Shown: positions 36,660 to 46,805, numbered from the stretch's first letter. The stretch is 64,000 nucleotides of DNA from Nocardia sp. BSTN01 (GCF_015354405.1 NZ_JADKYP010000030.1:19377-83376), one strand, 5' to 3'. A program made the numbers and translations. Notes: a model not told the origin generated them from the letters alone.

Positions 36660-38132
36660 CTATTTCTGCGCGGTGGCGATCAGCTTGGTTTCGAGGTACT
36701 CCTCGAATCCGGCCACACCGAGTTCGCGGCCGATGCCGGACTGCTTGTAGCCGCCGAACGGGGCGTCGGCGCTGTACCAGATACCGCCGTTGACGCCGAG
36801 CGTTCCGGTCCGGACACCGTTGACCACGTGGTCGATTCGCGCCTGGTCGGTGCCCCACACCTCGCCCGACAGGCCGTAGGGCGATTCGTTGGCCAGCCGG
36901 ATGGCGTCGTCGTCGCCGTCGTGCGGGATCACCACCAGCACCGGGCCGAAGATCTCCTCCTGGGCCACGGTCGAGGTGTTGGACACGCCGCTGATCAGGG
37001 TGGGTTCGATGAAATATCCGCGCTCGCGATCGGGACTGCCGCCGCCGGTGACGATGGTGCCGCCTTCGGCGCGTGCGATATCGATGTAGCGCTGCACGCG
37101 GTCACGCTGGCGCGCCGAGATGACCGGCCCGCAGACGGTGCCCGGTTCGTTCGGATCACCCGGGACGATGCCGCCCATCGACTTCGCCGCCGCCGCGACC
37201 GCGGTGTCGTACTGCTCGCGCGGGACGAGCAGGCGAGTGGTCAGCGCGCAGCCTTGGCCGGCGTGGACGCAGACGGTGAAGCCCGCGTAACTCGCCGCGG
37301 CGGCCACATCGGTGTCGTCCAGGACGATGAAGGCCGACTTGCCGCCGAGTTCGAGGAACACCTTCTTCAGGCTCTGCGCCGCACCGGCCATGATGGTCCG
37401 GCCCGTCTGCGTCGATCCGGTGAACGAGATCATGTCCACCCGCGGATCGGTGACCAGCTGGGCGCCCAGCTGGTGGTCGTCGGAGGTGACGATATTGATC
37501 ACGCCGGCCGGAATGTCGGTCTGTTCGGCGATCACCGTGCCCACCAGCGCGGCGACCCACGGGGTGTCGGGAGCCGGTTTGAGCACCACCGTGCACCCGG
37601 CCGCCAGGGCGGGACCGAGCTTGGCGAAGTTGATCTGATGCGGGAAATTCCACGGCGTGATGGCGCCGACCACGCCGATCGCCTCCCGGCGCAGCGTGCG
37701 GGCCGTGGGAATTCCCATCGGCTTCGCGACGCCGAGATCGCTGACCCACTCGTAACTTTCGGCCAGACCGGCGAAGTAGCCGAGATCGCCGATCGGGCCC
37801 TCCAGTTGCGGGCCGCTGGTCAGCATGCGCGGAGCGCCCACCTCGGCAATGGTGATCTCGCGCAGTTCCTCGATGTTGTCGCGCAGCGCGTCGCGCAGTT
37901 GCCGCAGGCAGCGCGCTCGGAACGCGTGATCGCGCGACCATTCGGTGTTGTCGAAGGCCGCGCGGGCGGCGGCGATGGCCGCGTCCATATCGGCGGCGTC
38001 GGCGTTGGCGGCCTGGCCGAGAATTTCCTCGGTCGCCGGATTGACCGTCGCGAATACCCCCGCGCCGCCGGCGACCAGTTTGCCGTCGATCAGAAGCCGG
38101 GATCCCTCGCCAGGGGGGAGCAGTTTCGTCAT
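36660..38132 (-). CDS. aldehyde dehydrogenase (Rv0768/AldA-like)
   Basis: A 490-residue NAD-dependent aldehyde dehydrogenase. The cofactor motif ITPWNFPHQINFAKLGPAL, the base Glu in LELGGKSAFIV and the nucleophile in VHAGQGCALTTRLLV are present. ATG 38132 is preceded by GGAGAGG. With the downstream SDR it forms a leftward operon; its promoter region is shared with a rightward SDR and holds a KstR-like palindrome and TGTCTGGACA. It should carry P450-derived aldehydes to acids ready for CoA activation. Confidence 0.93.
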   Translation of the reverse strand: MTKLLPPGEGSRLLIDGKLVAGGAGVFATVNPATEEILGQAANADAADMDAAIAAARAAFDNTEWSRDHAFRARCLRQLRDALRDNIEELREITIAEVGAPRMLTSGPQLEGPIGDLGYFAGLAESYEWVSDLGVAKPMGIPTARTLRREAIGVVGAITPWNFPHQINFAKLGPALAAGCTVVLKPAPDTPWVAALVGTVIAEQTDIPAGVINIVTSDDHQLGAQLVTDPRVDMISFTGSTQTGRTIMAGAAQSLKKVFLELGGKSAFIVLDDTDVAAAASYAGFTVCVHAGQGCALTTRLLVPREQYDTAVAAAAKSMGGIVPGDPNEPGTVCGPVISARQRDRVQRYIDIARAEGGTIVTGGGSPDRERGYFIEPTLISGVSNTSTVAQEEIFGPVLVVIPHDGDDDAIRLANESPYGLSGEVWGTDQARIDHVVNGVRTGTLGVNGGIWYSADAPFGGYKQSGIGRELGVAGFEEYLETKLIATAQK

Positions 38133-38150
38133 TCGCCTCTCCGATAGGGC

Positions 38151-38160
38151 TGTCTGGACA
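38151..38160. promoter_or_regulatory. palindromic motif TGTCTGGACA in the divergent aldehyde dehydrogenase/SDR promoter
   Basis: TGTC-TG-GACA, arms perfectly inverted. Near-identical copies (GTCCAGACA or TGTCCAGAC) occur at 39212-39220 and 46882-46890 in other promoters of the region. Confidence 0.35.
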
Positions 38161-38197
38161 CCTGTACGGAATATAGTTTGGACGGAGCTGTGAATAC

Positions 38198-38211
38198 AAG
38201 AACGTGTTGCA
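38198..38211. promoter_or_regulatory. KstR-like operator candidate (AAGAACGTGTTGCA)
   Basis: It matches the published KstR consensus TNNAACNNGTTNNA at all specified positions except the first T. It lies 34 bases before the rightward SDR start and 66 bases before the aldehyde dehydrogenase start. Confidence 0.45.
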
Positions 38212-38244
38212 GAGTGATCGAATCGTGAGAGGCGGGTACCGGCG

Positions 38245-39123
38245 ATGACCGGAGATGCGGCGGTGGCCGGCAAGGCGGCGATCGTGGTGGGCGGCGGCAG
38301 CGGTATCGGCCGGGCCGTCGCCGTCGAACTGGCACGCCAGGGCGCGGGCGTGGTGGTCAATTCCCGGGCCGAGGCGGCAGTGGACGCGGTGGTGGACGAG
38401 ATCCGCGCGGCGGGTGGACGCGCGGTCGCGGTCGCGGGCTCGGCCGCGGACGAAACGATCGCGGACGCACTGGTGAGCCGGTGCGTCGAAAGTTTCGGTG
38501 CCGTCGATGTTCTCGTCAACTGTGCCGGGATCGCCGAACCCGCCCACTCGTCGATTCTCGACATCTCGACCGCGGACTGGCGCGCCCAGCTGGATTCACA
38601 CCTGACCACGGTGTTCAACACCTGCCGCGCGGTGGCGCCGCTGATGGTGGCGCGCGGTGCGGGCTCGATCGTCAACACCGGCTCGTTCGCCTACCTGGGC
38701 GACTACGGCGGCACCGGCTATCCGGCCGGAAAAGGCGCGGTCGCGAGCCTGACACTGGCCATGGCCGCGGAATTGAAAGAGCACGGCATCCGGGTGAACG
38801 CGATCTGTCCCGGAGCCAGGACGCGGCTGTCCACCGGCCCGGAATACGAGGAGAAGATCGCGGAGTTGCGCGCGCGCGGCCTGCTCGACGAGTTCACCGC
38901 GCAGTCGTCACTGGACGCGCCGCCGCCGGAGTACGCCGCGTCGTTGTATGTCTATCTCGCCTCCGACCTCGCGACCGTGACGGGGCAGATCCTCGTTGCC
39001 GCAGGCGGATTCGTCGGTCGCTTCGCGCGGCCGAAGCTCGAGTCGATCGGCTATCGCGACCATGCCGATGCGCCGCCGTGGTCGGTGGCCGAACTGCACC
39101 ACCTCCTCGGCGACGGGGCGTGA
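38245..39123 (+). CDS. SDR family oxidoreductase
   Basis: A 292-residue short-chain dehydrogenase. Cofactor loop VVGGGSGIGRAVAVEL, LVNCAGIAEP, and catalytic residues in NTGSFAYLGDYGGTGYPAGKGAV (Ser, Tyr-x3-Lys). The tail beyond the Rossmann core (about 35 residues, ending SVAELHHLLGDGA) is longer than in classical SDRs. It is divergent from the aldehyde dehydrogenase and upstream of the CYP123-like P450. Substrate is probably an alcohol or ketone of the same pathway. Confidence 0.88.
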   Translation: MTGDAAVAGKAAIVVGGGSGIGRAVAVELARQGAGVVVNSRAEAAVDAVVDEIRAAGGRAVAVAGSAADETIADALVSRCVESFGAVDVLVNCAGIAEPAHSSILDISTADWRAQLDSHLTTVFNTCRAVAPLMVARGAGSIVNTGSFAYLGDYGGTGYPAGKGAVASLTLAMAAELKEHGIRVNAICPGARTRLSTGPEYEEKIAELRARGLLDEFTAQSSLDAPPPEYAASLYVYLASDLATVTGQILVAAGGFVGRFARPKLESIGYRDHADAPPWSVAELHHLLGDGA

Positions 39124-39215
39124 GGAAGATGGGAACGCTCGCCTGCCAGGGTGGTGCGCCCACGCTGCCGAGGACGCTCGCCCATTGTCCGGATTCCGGT
39201 CCGGTGGTAGCGTCC

Positions 39216-39239
39216 AGACACATGTCCAGTCCTGTGTCT
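39216..39239. promoter_or_regulatory. inverted repeat upstream of the CYP123-like gene
   Basis: AGACACA (39216-39222) and TGTGTCT (39233-39239) are perfect inverted repeats spaced by 10 bases; the left arm overlaps a GTCCAGACA copy. Confidence 0.4.
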
Positions 39240-39268
39240 CGGTTGGCGGTGTGCGGATGAGGCTCGAT

Positions 39269-39282
39269 GTGAACGCGTTATA
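39269..39282. promoter_or_regulatory. KstR-like operator candidate (GTGAACGCGTTATA)
   Basis: AAC-GC-GTT core with A at the last consensus position; only the first T of TNNAACNNGTTNNA differs. It is 19 bases before the P450 start codon. Confidence 0.45.
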
Positions 39283-39300
39283 TTTCGAGAGGTGGGTGTG

Positions 39301-40506
39301 ATGACTGTGGCATCTGCGCAACCGGTCGTATTCGATCCCTACGACTACCGGTTCCACGAGGATCCGTATCCGGTCTATCGGCGGCTGCGCACGGAGGCGC
39401 CGCTGTACTACAACCCGGACCTGGACTTCTGGGCGCTGTCGCGCCACGCCGACGTGACCGCCGCATTCCGCGACGCGGCCCGTCTGTCCAGCGCCAACGG
39501 CGTCTCCCTGGATCCGGCCGCGTGGGGCCCGCACGCGCACAAGACCATGTCGTTCCTCGCCATGGACGATCCGCGCCACCTGCGCATGCGCCAGCTGGTC
39601 AACAAGGGCTTCACCCCGCGCCGCATCGCCGGTATGGGCGAGCGGATCCGGGAACTGACGCTGCAACATCTCGAACCGGCGCTCGAGCGAGGCAGCTTCG
39701 ACTGGATCGAGGATTTCGCGGGCAAACTGCCCATGGACGTCATCTCCGACATGATGGGCGTGCCGGAACCCGATCGCGCGGAGATCCGCCGGATGGCCGA
39801 TCTGGTGGTGCACCGCGAGGAGGGCGTACTCGACGTGCCGGAGGCGGCCATCGAGGCCTCGCTCAATCTGGTCGTCTACTACTCCGACATGGTCGCCCAG
39901 CGTCGCCGCAGCCGCACCGAGGATCTGACCTCGGCGCTGCTCGACGCGGAGATCGACGGCGACAAACTCACCGACGACGAGATCATCGGATTCATGTTCC
40001 TGATGGTCGTGGCCGGTAACGAGACCACCACCAAACTGCTCGGCAACGCGCTGTACTGGGCCGGCCGCAATCCCGAACAGTTCGCCAAGGTGGTCGCCGA
40101 CGGCGATCTGGTGCCGGACTGGGTCGAGGAGACGCTGCGCTACGACAATTCGAGCCAGATGGTCGCGCGTTCCTCGGTCGTCGACGTGCCGTTCGAACAC
40201 GGGGTGATCCCCGCCGGTTCGAAGGTGGTGCTGCTCATCGGCTCCGCCAATCGCGACGACGCGGTCTTCACCGACGGCGATCGCTACGACATCGAACGCG
40301 CCGACAAGAGCGCGCTGGCCAGTTTCGGTGGCGGCGTGCACTTCTGCCTCGGCGCGCATCTGGCCCGCTTGGAAACCGTGGTCGCGTTGCGCGAGTTCGC
40401 CTCCCGCGTCCGGGAGTACTCGCTCGACGAGTCCGCCATGGAGCGGGTGCATTCGACCAATGTCCGGGGGTTCGCGAAACTCCCTGTCACCGTGGAGGTT
40501 TCGTAA
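39301..40506 (+). CDS. cytochrome P450, CYP123-like
   Basis: A 401-residue P450 whose sequence parallels M. tuberculosis CYP123 (Rv0766c) from the start (VFDPYDYRFHEDPYPVYRRL) through FAGKLPMDVISDMMGVPEPDR to the end (RVHSTNVRGFAKLPVTV). I-helix MVVAGNETTTKLL, ExxR EETLRYD, heme loop FGGGVHFCLGAHLARLE with Cys349. ATG 39301 is preceded by GAGAGGTGGG. In M. tuberculosis CYP123 is near cyp51; here no cyp51 is found and an SDR gene follows directly. Substrate unknown. Confidence 0.92.
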   Translation: MTVASAQPVVFDPYDYRFHEDPYPVYRRLRTEAPLYYNPDLDFWALSRHADVTAAFRDAARLSSANGVSLDPAAWGPHAHKTMSFLAMDDPRHLRMRQLVNKGFTPRRIAGMGERIRELTLQHLEPALERGSFDWIEDFAGKLPMDVISDMMGVPEPDRAEIRRMADLVVHREEGVLDVPEAAIEASLNLVVYYSDMVAQRRRSRTEDLTSALLDAEIDGDKLTDDEIIGFMFLMVVAGNETTTKLLGNALYWAGRNPEQFAKVVADGDLVPDWVEETLRYDNSSQMVARSSVVDVPFEHGVIPAGSKVVLLIGSANRDDAVFTDGDRYDIERADKSALASFGGGVHFCLGAHLARLETVVALREFASRVREYSLDESAMERVHSTNVRGFAKLPVTVEVS

Positions 40507-40507
40507 T

Positions 40508-41510
<1,003 letters not shown>

Positions 41511-41511
<1 letters not shown>

Positions 41512-42596
41512 TGGGCGCGATCAGGGTGATCCAGTGGGCGACCGGCGGAGTGGGTCGCGCCGCGATCGAAGGCGTCCTCGACCATCCGGAGCTGGAACTC
41601 GTGGGCGCCTGGGCGCACAGTCCGGACAAGGACGGCGTGGACCTCGGCGTGCTCGTCGGCCGCGAACCCGTCGGCGTCACCGCGACCACCGACGCCGAGG
41701 CCCTGCTCGCGCTCGACGCCGACTGCGTGGTCTACAGCCCGGTCTTCGCCGACACCTCGGTCCTGCGCGCGATCCTGCGCTCGGGCAAGAATGTGGTGAC
41801 TCCGCTGGGCTGGTTCTACCCCCGGCAGCGCGACCGCGAGAAATTCGACGCGGTCTGCGCCGAGCGCGCGGTCACCCTGCACGGCACCGGTATTCACCCC
41901 GGCGGCCTCACCGAACGCCTGCCGCTGGTGGTCTCGGCGTTGTCGGGTTCGGTGACCGGGATCCGTGCCGAGGAGTTCTCCGATATCCGCACCTACGGCG
42001 CCCCGGACGTGGTGCGGCACTGGATGATGTTCGGCGCCGATCCGGACAAGGCGAGGGAGAGCACGGTCGCCGCGATGCTGGCCGGCGGCTACAGCCAGTC
42101 GGTGTGGATGCTCGCCGACGAACTGGGCTTCGACCTGGATCCCGATATCCGCACCACCCACGACATCGCGGTCGCCACCGCGCCGATCGACTCACCGATC
42201 GGCGTCATCGAGCCGGGACAGGTTGCGGCCCAGCACTTTCGCTGGGAGGGAACGGTCGACGGCGAGCCGGTGATCACGGCGGCGGTCAACTGGTTCATGG
42301 GTGAGCGGGACTTCGACCCGGCGTGGAGCTTCGGGCCGAACGGGCAGCGGTTCGAGGTCGAGGTGCGCGGCGACCCCGGCTGCGTCCTGACCCTGTCCGG
42401 GCTGCACGCCCACGATCCGGCCGAGGGGGCCCGGCGCAATCCCTCGATCGTCGCCACGGCGCGCAACTGTGTGAATGCGATCCCCGATGTCGTCGCGGCC
42501 GCTCCGGGTGTGCGGACCTATCTCGATCTGCCGCTGCCGGCGGGGCGGGCCGCGCCGCATCTGCATCGCGACCGGAGAACCGAGGTGAGCGGATGA
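41511..42596 (+). CDS. dihydrodipicolinate reductase-like NAD(P)-binding protein
   Basis: A 361-residue protein with an N-terminal Rossmann domain (IRVIQWATGGVGRAAIEGVL, VGAWAHSPDKDGVDLG) and a C-terminal domain including HGTGIHPGGLTERLPLVVSAL and YLDLPLP. Proteins of this type are annotated as dihydrodipicolinate or 2,4-diaminopentanoate dehydrogenase relatives and occur in steroid and terpene clusters of mycolata, with unproven function. It overlaps the ferredoxin gene by one base and ends the P450-SDR-ferredoxin operon at a terminator. Confidence 0.85.
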
Positions 42597-42616
42597 ACGA
42601 ACACCGCCGCTGAATT

Positions 42617-42637
42617 CCCGGGCACTACCCGGGTTTT
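42617..42637 (+). terminator. intrinsic terminator of the CYP123-like operon
   Basis: CCCGGG (42617-42622), loop CACTA, CCCGGG (42628-42633), then TTTT: a classical rho-independent form, 20 bases after the stop. Confidence 0.75.
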
Positions 42638-42799
42638 CATCGACCGAACGGTGCGATACAGACGAATAATGTCGGGCTATGCGCGTCCGGGCGATCGGGA
42701 AATCCCGTCGATCGGGCTGTATTTCGTATGCCCGGAATAGTTTTGTCATAACTTCTGTTTTTCCGGAATGCGCGCGTCCGCAGCTCTTTTCCACTGCAG

Positions 42800-42834
42800 T
42801 GCAACGTGTTCTAATCAAGGAGGAACACGTTTCG
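42800..42834. promoter_or_regulatory. two KstR-like operators upstream of the CYP125-like gene
   Basis: TGCAACGTGTTCTA (42800-42813) fits the KstR consensus TNNAACNNGTTNNA completely. A second core, AACACGTT, lies at 42824-42831. Both are 45-80 bases before the GTG. The surrounding 42640-42870 is clearly more AT-rich than the rest of the region, as expected for a promoter zone. Confidence 0.65.
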
Positions 42835-42878
42835 AACAAAATTCATGATTCGCAGTGCAGCGGACACGAGGAGGAACT

Positions 42879-44105
42879 GTGGCTGCTCCGTCGATACCGG
42901 CCGGATTCGATTTCACCGACCCGGGACTGTGGGCCGAGAGAAGTCCGGTCGCCGAATTCGCGGAATTGCGGCGCACCGCGCCGGTCTGGTGGAACGCCCA
43001 GAACGCGGAGCAGGCCTATCCCTTCGAGGACGCGGGCTACTGGGTGGTGAGCCGGCACGAGGACATCAAGGAGATCTCGCGCCGCTCGGACGTCTTCTCC
43101 TCGGAGAAGAAGGGTTCCATCATCCGGTTGCCCGGCTTCGCGACGCCGGAGCAGTTGTCGGTCACCAGCGCGCTGCTGGTGAACATGGATCCGCCCAAGC
43201 ACACCAAGATCCGCCGCATCATCTCGAAGGGCTTCACCCCGCGCGCGGTGGAGAGCCTGCGCGCGGCATTGACCGAGCGGGCCGAGCGAATCGTGCGCGC
43301 GGCCAAGGAATCCGGCGGCGGCGATTTCGTCGAGCAGGTGGCGTGCGAGTTGCCGCTCCAGGCTATCGCCGAACTGCTCGGTGTCCCGCAGGACGATCGG
43401 CACAAGCTGTTCGACTGGTCGAATCAGATGCTCAACTACGACGACCCGGAATATGGCGATTCCGCGGTCGCCTCGGCCGAAATTCTCGGCTACGCGTGGA
43501 ATATGGCCGAGACACGCCGGACCGAGCCGTCGGACGATATCGTCAGCCAATTGGTGAGCGCCGATATCGACGGCGAGGCGTTGGGTTCGGACGAATTCGG
43601 CTTCTTCGTGATTCTGCTGGCGGTGGCCGGAAACGAGACCACGCGTAATGCGATCACCCACGGGATGAAGGCTTTCGTCGATCATTCGGAACAGTGGGAG
43701 CTGTACCGGCAGCAGCGCCCGCGCACCGCGGTCGACGAAATCGTGCGCTGGGCGACTCCGGTCACCGCGTTCCAGCGCACCGCCACCGAGGATGTGGAAT
43801 TGGGCGGTCAGCTGATCAAGGCCGGCGAGCGGGTCGGATTGTTCTACAGCTCGGCCAATTTCGACGAGGCCGCCTTCGGCAAGCCCTTCGACTTCGACGT
43901 GCTGCGCGACCCCAACCCGCATCTCGCCTTCGGCGGCACCGGCGCGCACTTCTGCGTCGGCGCCAACCTCGCCCGCCTCGAAATCGACCTGATGTTCAAC
44001 GCCATCGCCGACGTCATGCCCGACCTGCACCAGATCGCCGACCCGCAGCGCCTGCGTTCGGGCTGGATCAACGGCATCAAGCACTGGCAGGTCGAATACT
44101 CCTAG
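42879..44105 (+). CDS. cytochrome P450, CYP125-like (steroid C26/27-monooxygenase family)
   Basis: A 408-residue P450 closely parallel to M. tuberculosis CYP125A1 (Rv3545c): PAGFDFTDPGLWAERSPVAEF, CELPLQAIAELLGVPQDDR, VAGNETTRNAITHGMKAF, VRWATPVTAFQRTA, FYSSANFDEAAF and RSGWINGIKHWQVEYS at the end. Heme loop FGGTGAHFCVGANLARLE, ligand Cys359. CYP125 oxidises the terminal side-chain carbon of cholesterol and cholestenone. GTG 42879 has GAGGAGG at ideal distance. KstR-like operators lie upstream, as for known cyp125 genes. None of the usual neighbours (fadA5, kstD, mce4) are seen, so it may be a paralogue with another sterol or terpenoid substrate. Confidence 0.9.
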   Translation: MAAPSIPAGFDFTDPGLWAERSPVAEFAELRRTAPVWWNAQNAEQAYPFEDAGYWVVSRHEDIKEISRRSDVFSSEKKGSIIRLPGFATPEQLSVTSALLVNMDPPKHTKIRRIISKGFTPRAVESLRAALTERAERIVRAAKESGGGDFVEQVACELPLQAIAELLGVPQDDRHKLFDWSNQMLNYDDPEYGDSAVASAEILGYAWNMAETRRTEPSDDIVSQLVSADIDGEALGSDEFGFFVILLAVAGNETTRNAITHGMKAFVDHSEQWELYRQQRPRTAVDEIVRWATPVTAFQRTATEDVELGGQLIKAGERVGLFYSSANFDEAAFGKPFDFDVLRDPNPHLAFGGTGAHFCVGANLARLEIDLMFNAIADVMPDLHQIADPQRLRSGWINGIKHWQVEYS

Positions 44106-44538
44106 ACCCGTCGGTGACCGCCGGTTCGCCGAAGACAGCACGGTGCCCGCGTGCGGTGTCCATGTATTCGCGAACCCGGTGGATCACACCGTCGCGCAGC
44201 TCGAAGATGAAGCAGTAGTCGTTGCTGTACCGGTTCCCGTTCGCGAGCGTGGCGCTCATCGTCTCCTCCACGATCACCCGGTCGCCTTCGGCATAGAAGC
44301 CGTGGAAGTCCAGCGCGACATCGGCGACGAACAGCCGGGGAAAGTCGTTCGCGATGAACTGCGTGATGGCCTCGCGTCCGATCAGATGGTTCGGGCCGTC
44401 CAGTGCGATCGCGGTGGCGTTGCCGGCCGGTGCCAGCCATTCGGCGTCCGGGGTGAAGAACGCTGCGATCTGCTCGGCGTCATGGCTGGCGAATGCTCGC
44501 CAGGCGGCCTGAACGACGGTCTTGCTGTCCGGTGTCAT
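44077..44538 (-). CDS. SnoaL-like/NTF2-fold protein (Rv0760c-like)
   Basis: A 153-residue protein of the nuclear transport factor 2 fold: VVQAAWRAFASHDAEQIAAFFTPDAEWLAPAG, IGREAITQFI, EETMSATLANGNRYSNDYCFIFELRDGVIHRVREYMDT. Members are ketosteroid isomerase-like enzymes, hydrolases or binding proteins. M. tuberculosis has one (Rv0760c) at the end of its cyp51/cyp123 locus. Its 3' end overlaps that of the convergent CYP125-like gene by 29 bases. ATG 44538 begins MTPDSKTV. Confidence 0.85.
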   Translation of the reverse strand: MTPDSKTVVQAAWRAFASHDAEQIAAFFTPDAEWLAPAGNATAIALDGPNHLIGREAITQFIANDFPRLFVADVALDFHGFYAEGDRVIVEETMSATLANGNRYSNDYCFIFELRDGVIHRVREYMDTARGHRAVFGEPAVTDGSRSIRPASA

Positions 44539-44622
44539 GCCCCGGACCCTACCGCCGCGAACGCCGTCGATCCGGCGGGAAACGGACGAGGTCATCGGGA
44601 CGCCGGCGGCCCGTGCCGCCAT

Positions 44623-44652
44623 GAGGGCCGCACGATCACTCGTGCGGCCCTC
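44623..44652 (-). terminator. hairpin downstream of ppnP
   Basis: GAGGGCCGCACGA (44623-44635), loop TCAC, perfect complement 44640-44652. It lies 38 bases beyond the leftward ppnP stop codon. Confidence 0.65.
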
Positions 44653-44690
44653 GCGCGGTAAACGCTTGCGCGGCAGGTTCTTATGATCGC

Positions 44691-45002
44691 TCAGCCGAAG
44701 TGGCAGATGTAGTGCAGGGTTTCCCGCACCTCGATGTCGAACGAGCTGTCGCCGGGCACGGAGAACGACTCGCCGCCGCGGTAGGTCGTGGGCTCGGTCT
44801 CGCCGGGCAGCGTCACGGCGCACTCACCCTCCACCAGCTCCATGATTTCCGGGGCGCCGGTGGTGAAGGTCAATGCCGCCGGCAGGATCACGCCGACCGA
44901 CTTCCTGGTGCCGTCGGGCAGCGTGATGTCGTGGCTCACGCATTTGCCGTCGAAGTACACATTGGCCTTCGTGGCCACGCTGACGTTCTCGAACTGCGAC
45001 AT
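44691..45002 (-). CDS. ppnP: pyrimidine/purine nucleoside phosphorylase PpnP
   Basis: A 103-residue single-cupin protein: [51 protein letters not shown] and a C-terminal HYICHFG. This matches PpnP (YaiE, DUF1255), which phosphorolyses several nucleosides. Length is as in E. coli. It lies downstream of the metallo-hydrolase gene with a 103-base gap and a moderate ribosome-binding site (CGGGAAAGAG), so it may be a separate unit. Confidence 0.92.
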   Translation of the reverse strand: MSQFENVSVATKANVYFDGKCVSHDITLPDGTRKSVGVILPAALTFTTGAPEIMELVEGECAVTLPGETEPTTYRGGESFSVPGDSSFDIEVRETLHYICHFG

Positions 45003-45105
45003 GATCTCTTTCCCGGAGGTGAAGTGGAGTAGTCAGCCTACTGACGCCACCTCCGGGCACCGTGCGGCGGGATCGAGATGCGGTCGAGGGTTACCGCGCG
45101 GGTCG

Positions 45106-45726
45106 TCAGTGTCCGCGCTTGATCCATTCCGGCAGGTGGGGTGCTTCGGCGCCGATGGTGGTGGAGTCGCCGTGGCCGGTCAGGACGGTGGTGTCCGCGG
45201 GTAGATGCAGCAGGCGGGTGCGGATGGATTCGATGATCGTCGGGAAGCTCGAGAACGAGCGGCCGGTGGCGCCGGGACCGCCCTGGAACAGGGTGTCGCC
45301 GGTGAAGACCGTCTTCTCCGAGGCCAGGTACAGACTCACCGCGCCGGGGGAGTGGCCCGGTGTGTGCAGGACCTCGATCTCGCTGCCCGCCACCGGGATT
45401 CGCTCCCGATCGTGCAGCGGTTCGTAGCGGGTGTCGGGGTAGAGCGCGCTCCACAGCACCTCGTCGGCCGGATGCAGCCGGATCGGTGCTCGCAGCGCCG
45501 CGGCCAGTTCGGTGGCCACGTTGATGTGGTCGTTGTGGGCGTGGGTGCAGAGGATGGCGCGCACCGTGCGCTCGCCGACGGCCGCGATGATCGGCTCGGC
45601 CTGGTGGGCGGCGTCGATGACAACGGCCTCACGGTCGTCACCGACGACCCAGACGTTGTTGTCGACATCCCAGCTGCCGCCGTCCAATTCGAACTTTCCT
45701 GAGGTGACGACGCGGTCGATCCTCAC
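45106..45726 (-). CDS. MBL-fold hydrolase, likely S-formylmycothiol hydrolase partner of MscR (Rv2260-like)
   Basis: A 206-residue metallo-beta-lactamase-fold enzyme with [35 protein letters not shown] and [10 protein letters not shown], giving the full set of metal ligands seen in glyoxalase II-type thioesterases. The start overlaps the stop of mscR by four bases. M. tuberculosis has the same pair (Rv2259 mscR, Rv2260), where the hydrolase is thought to cleave S-formylmycothiol to formate and mycothiol. That role is inferred from position. Confidence 0.88.
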   Translation of the reverse strand: MRIDRVVTSGKFELDGGSWDVDNNVWVVGDDREAVVIDAAHQAEPIIAAVGERTVRAILCTHAHNDHINVATELAAALRAPIRLHPADEVLWSALYPDTRYEPLHDRERIPVAGSEIEVLHTPGHSPGAVSLYLASEKTVFTGDTLFQGGPGATGRSFSSFPTIIESIRTRLLHLPADTTVLTGHGDSTTIGAEAPHLPEWIKRGH

Positions 45727-46805
45727 AGCGTCACCACCGATCGCAGAACGTCGCCGTGGTGCATGGTGGTGAATGCCTGCTCGACCTGGTCGAGGGCCAC
45801 GCGTTCGCTGACGAACCGCTCCAGCGGCAACCGTCCCTGGCGGTAGAGGTCGAGCAGCATCGGGAAGTCACGTTCCGGCAGGCAGTCGCCGTACCAGGAG
45901 GATTTCAGCGAGCCGCCGTGTGAGAAGAAGTCGATGAGCGGCATCTCCAGCGTCATATCCGGCGTCGGCACGCCGACCAGCACCACCGTGCCGGCCAGAT
46001 CGCGCGCGTAGAAGGCCTGCTTCCAGGTTTCCGGCCGCCCGACCGCGTCGATCACCACGTCGGCGCCGAAACCGCCGGTCAACTCCTGCACCCGCTCGAC
46101 CACGTCGTCACCGGCCTCGAGTGTGTGGGTGGCGCCGAGTTCTTTGGCCCACTTCAGTTTTCGCGGATCGCGGTCGATCGCGATGATGGTGGTGGCACCC
46201 GCCAGCCGCGCTCCCGCGATGGCCGCGTCACCGACGCCGCCGCAGCCGATGACCGCGACCGAATCGCCGTAGCTCACGCCGCCGGTGTTGATCGCCGCCC
46301 CCAATCCGGCCATCACGCCGCAGCCGAGCAGGCCGGCCACGGCGGGATCGGTCTCGGGGTCGATCACGGTGCACTGTCCCTCGTGCACCAGGGTCTTGTC
46401 GGCGAAGGCGCCGATGCCGAGGGCCGGGGTCAGTTCGGTGCCGTCGGCCAGCGTCATGGGTTTGCCGGCGTTGTGGGTGTCGAAGCAGTACCACGGCTTG
46501 CCACGTTTGCAGGCGCGGCACTGGCCGCACACCGCGCGCCAGTTCAGCACCACATGATCGCCGGGCTGGACGTGGGTGACGGCATCACCGACGGTCTCCA
46601 CCACACCGGCCGCCTCGTGGCCGAGCAGGAAGGGGAATTCGTCGTTGATGCCGCCCTCGCGGTAGGTCAGATCGGTATGGCACACCCCGCAGGCCTGCAC
46701 CCGCACCACCACATCGTGCGGACCCGGATCGGGGATGACGATATCGACGATCTCGACCGGGGCGCCCACACTGCGGGCGATGACGCCGCGAACCTTCTGG
46801 GACAT
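45723..46805 (-). CDS. mscR: S-(hydroxymethyl)mycothiol dehydrogenase (mycothiol-dependent formaldehyde dehydrogenase)
   Basis: A 360-residue zinc MDR dehydrogenase: [27 protein letters not shown], structural zinc Cys set in [15 protein letters not shown], and cofactor loop [17 protein letters not shown] followed by AIDRDPRK. The start [19 protein letters not shown] and the length match mycobacterial MscR (Rv2259), which oxidises the formaldehyde-mycothiol adduct and can reduce S-nitrosomycothiol. ATG 46805 follows AAAGGAG. It is first in an operon with the hydrolase. A GGACAGCTGTCC palindrome is about 70 bases upstream. Confidence 0.93.
   Translation of the reverse strand: MSQKVRGVIARSVGAPVEIVDIVIPDPGPHDVVVRVQACGVCHTDLTYREGGINDEFPFLLGHEAAGVVETVGDAVTHVQPGDHVVLNWRAVCGQCRACKRGKPWYCFDTHNAGKPMTLADGTELTPALGIGAFADKTLVHEGQCTVIDPETDPAVAGLLGCGVMAGLGAAINTGGVSYGDSVAVIGCGGVGDAAIAGARLAGATTIIAIDRDPRKLKWAKELGATHTLEAGDDVVERVQELTGGFGADVVIDAVGRPETWKQAFYARDLAGTVVLVGVPTPDMTLEMPLIDFFSHGGSLKSSWYGDCLPERDFPMLLDLYRQGRLPLERFVSERVALDQVEQAFTTMHHGDVLRSVVTL

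Noticed and set aside
42879-44105. Possibility that one of the P450s is CYP51
   Set aside because: None has the CYP51-type sequence; the P450 at 42879 is CYP125-like, that at 39301 is CYP123-like, and the other two lack CYP51 blocks.
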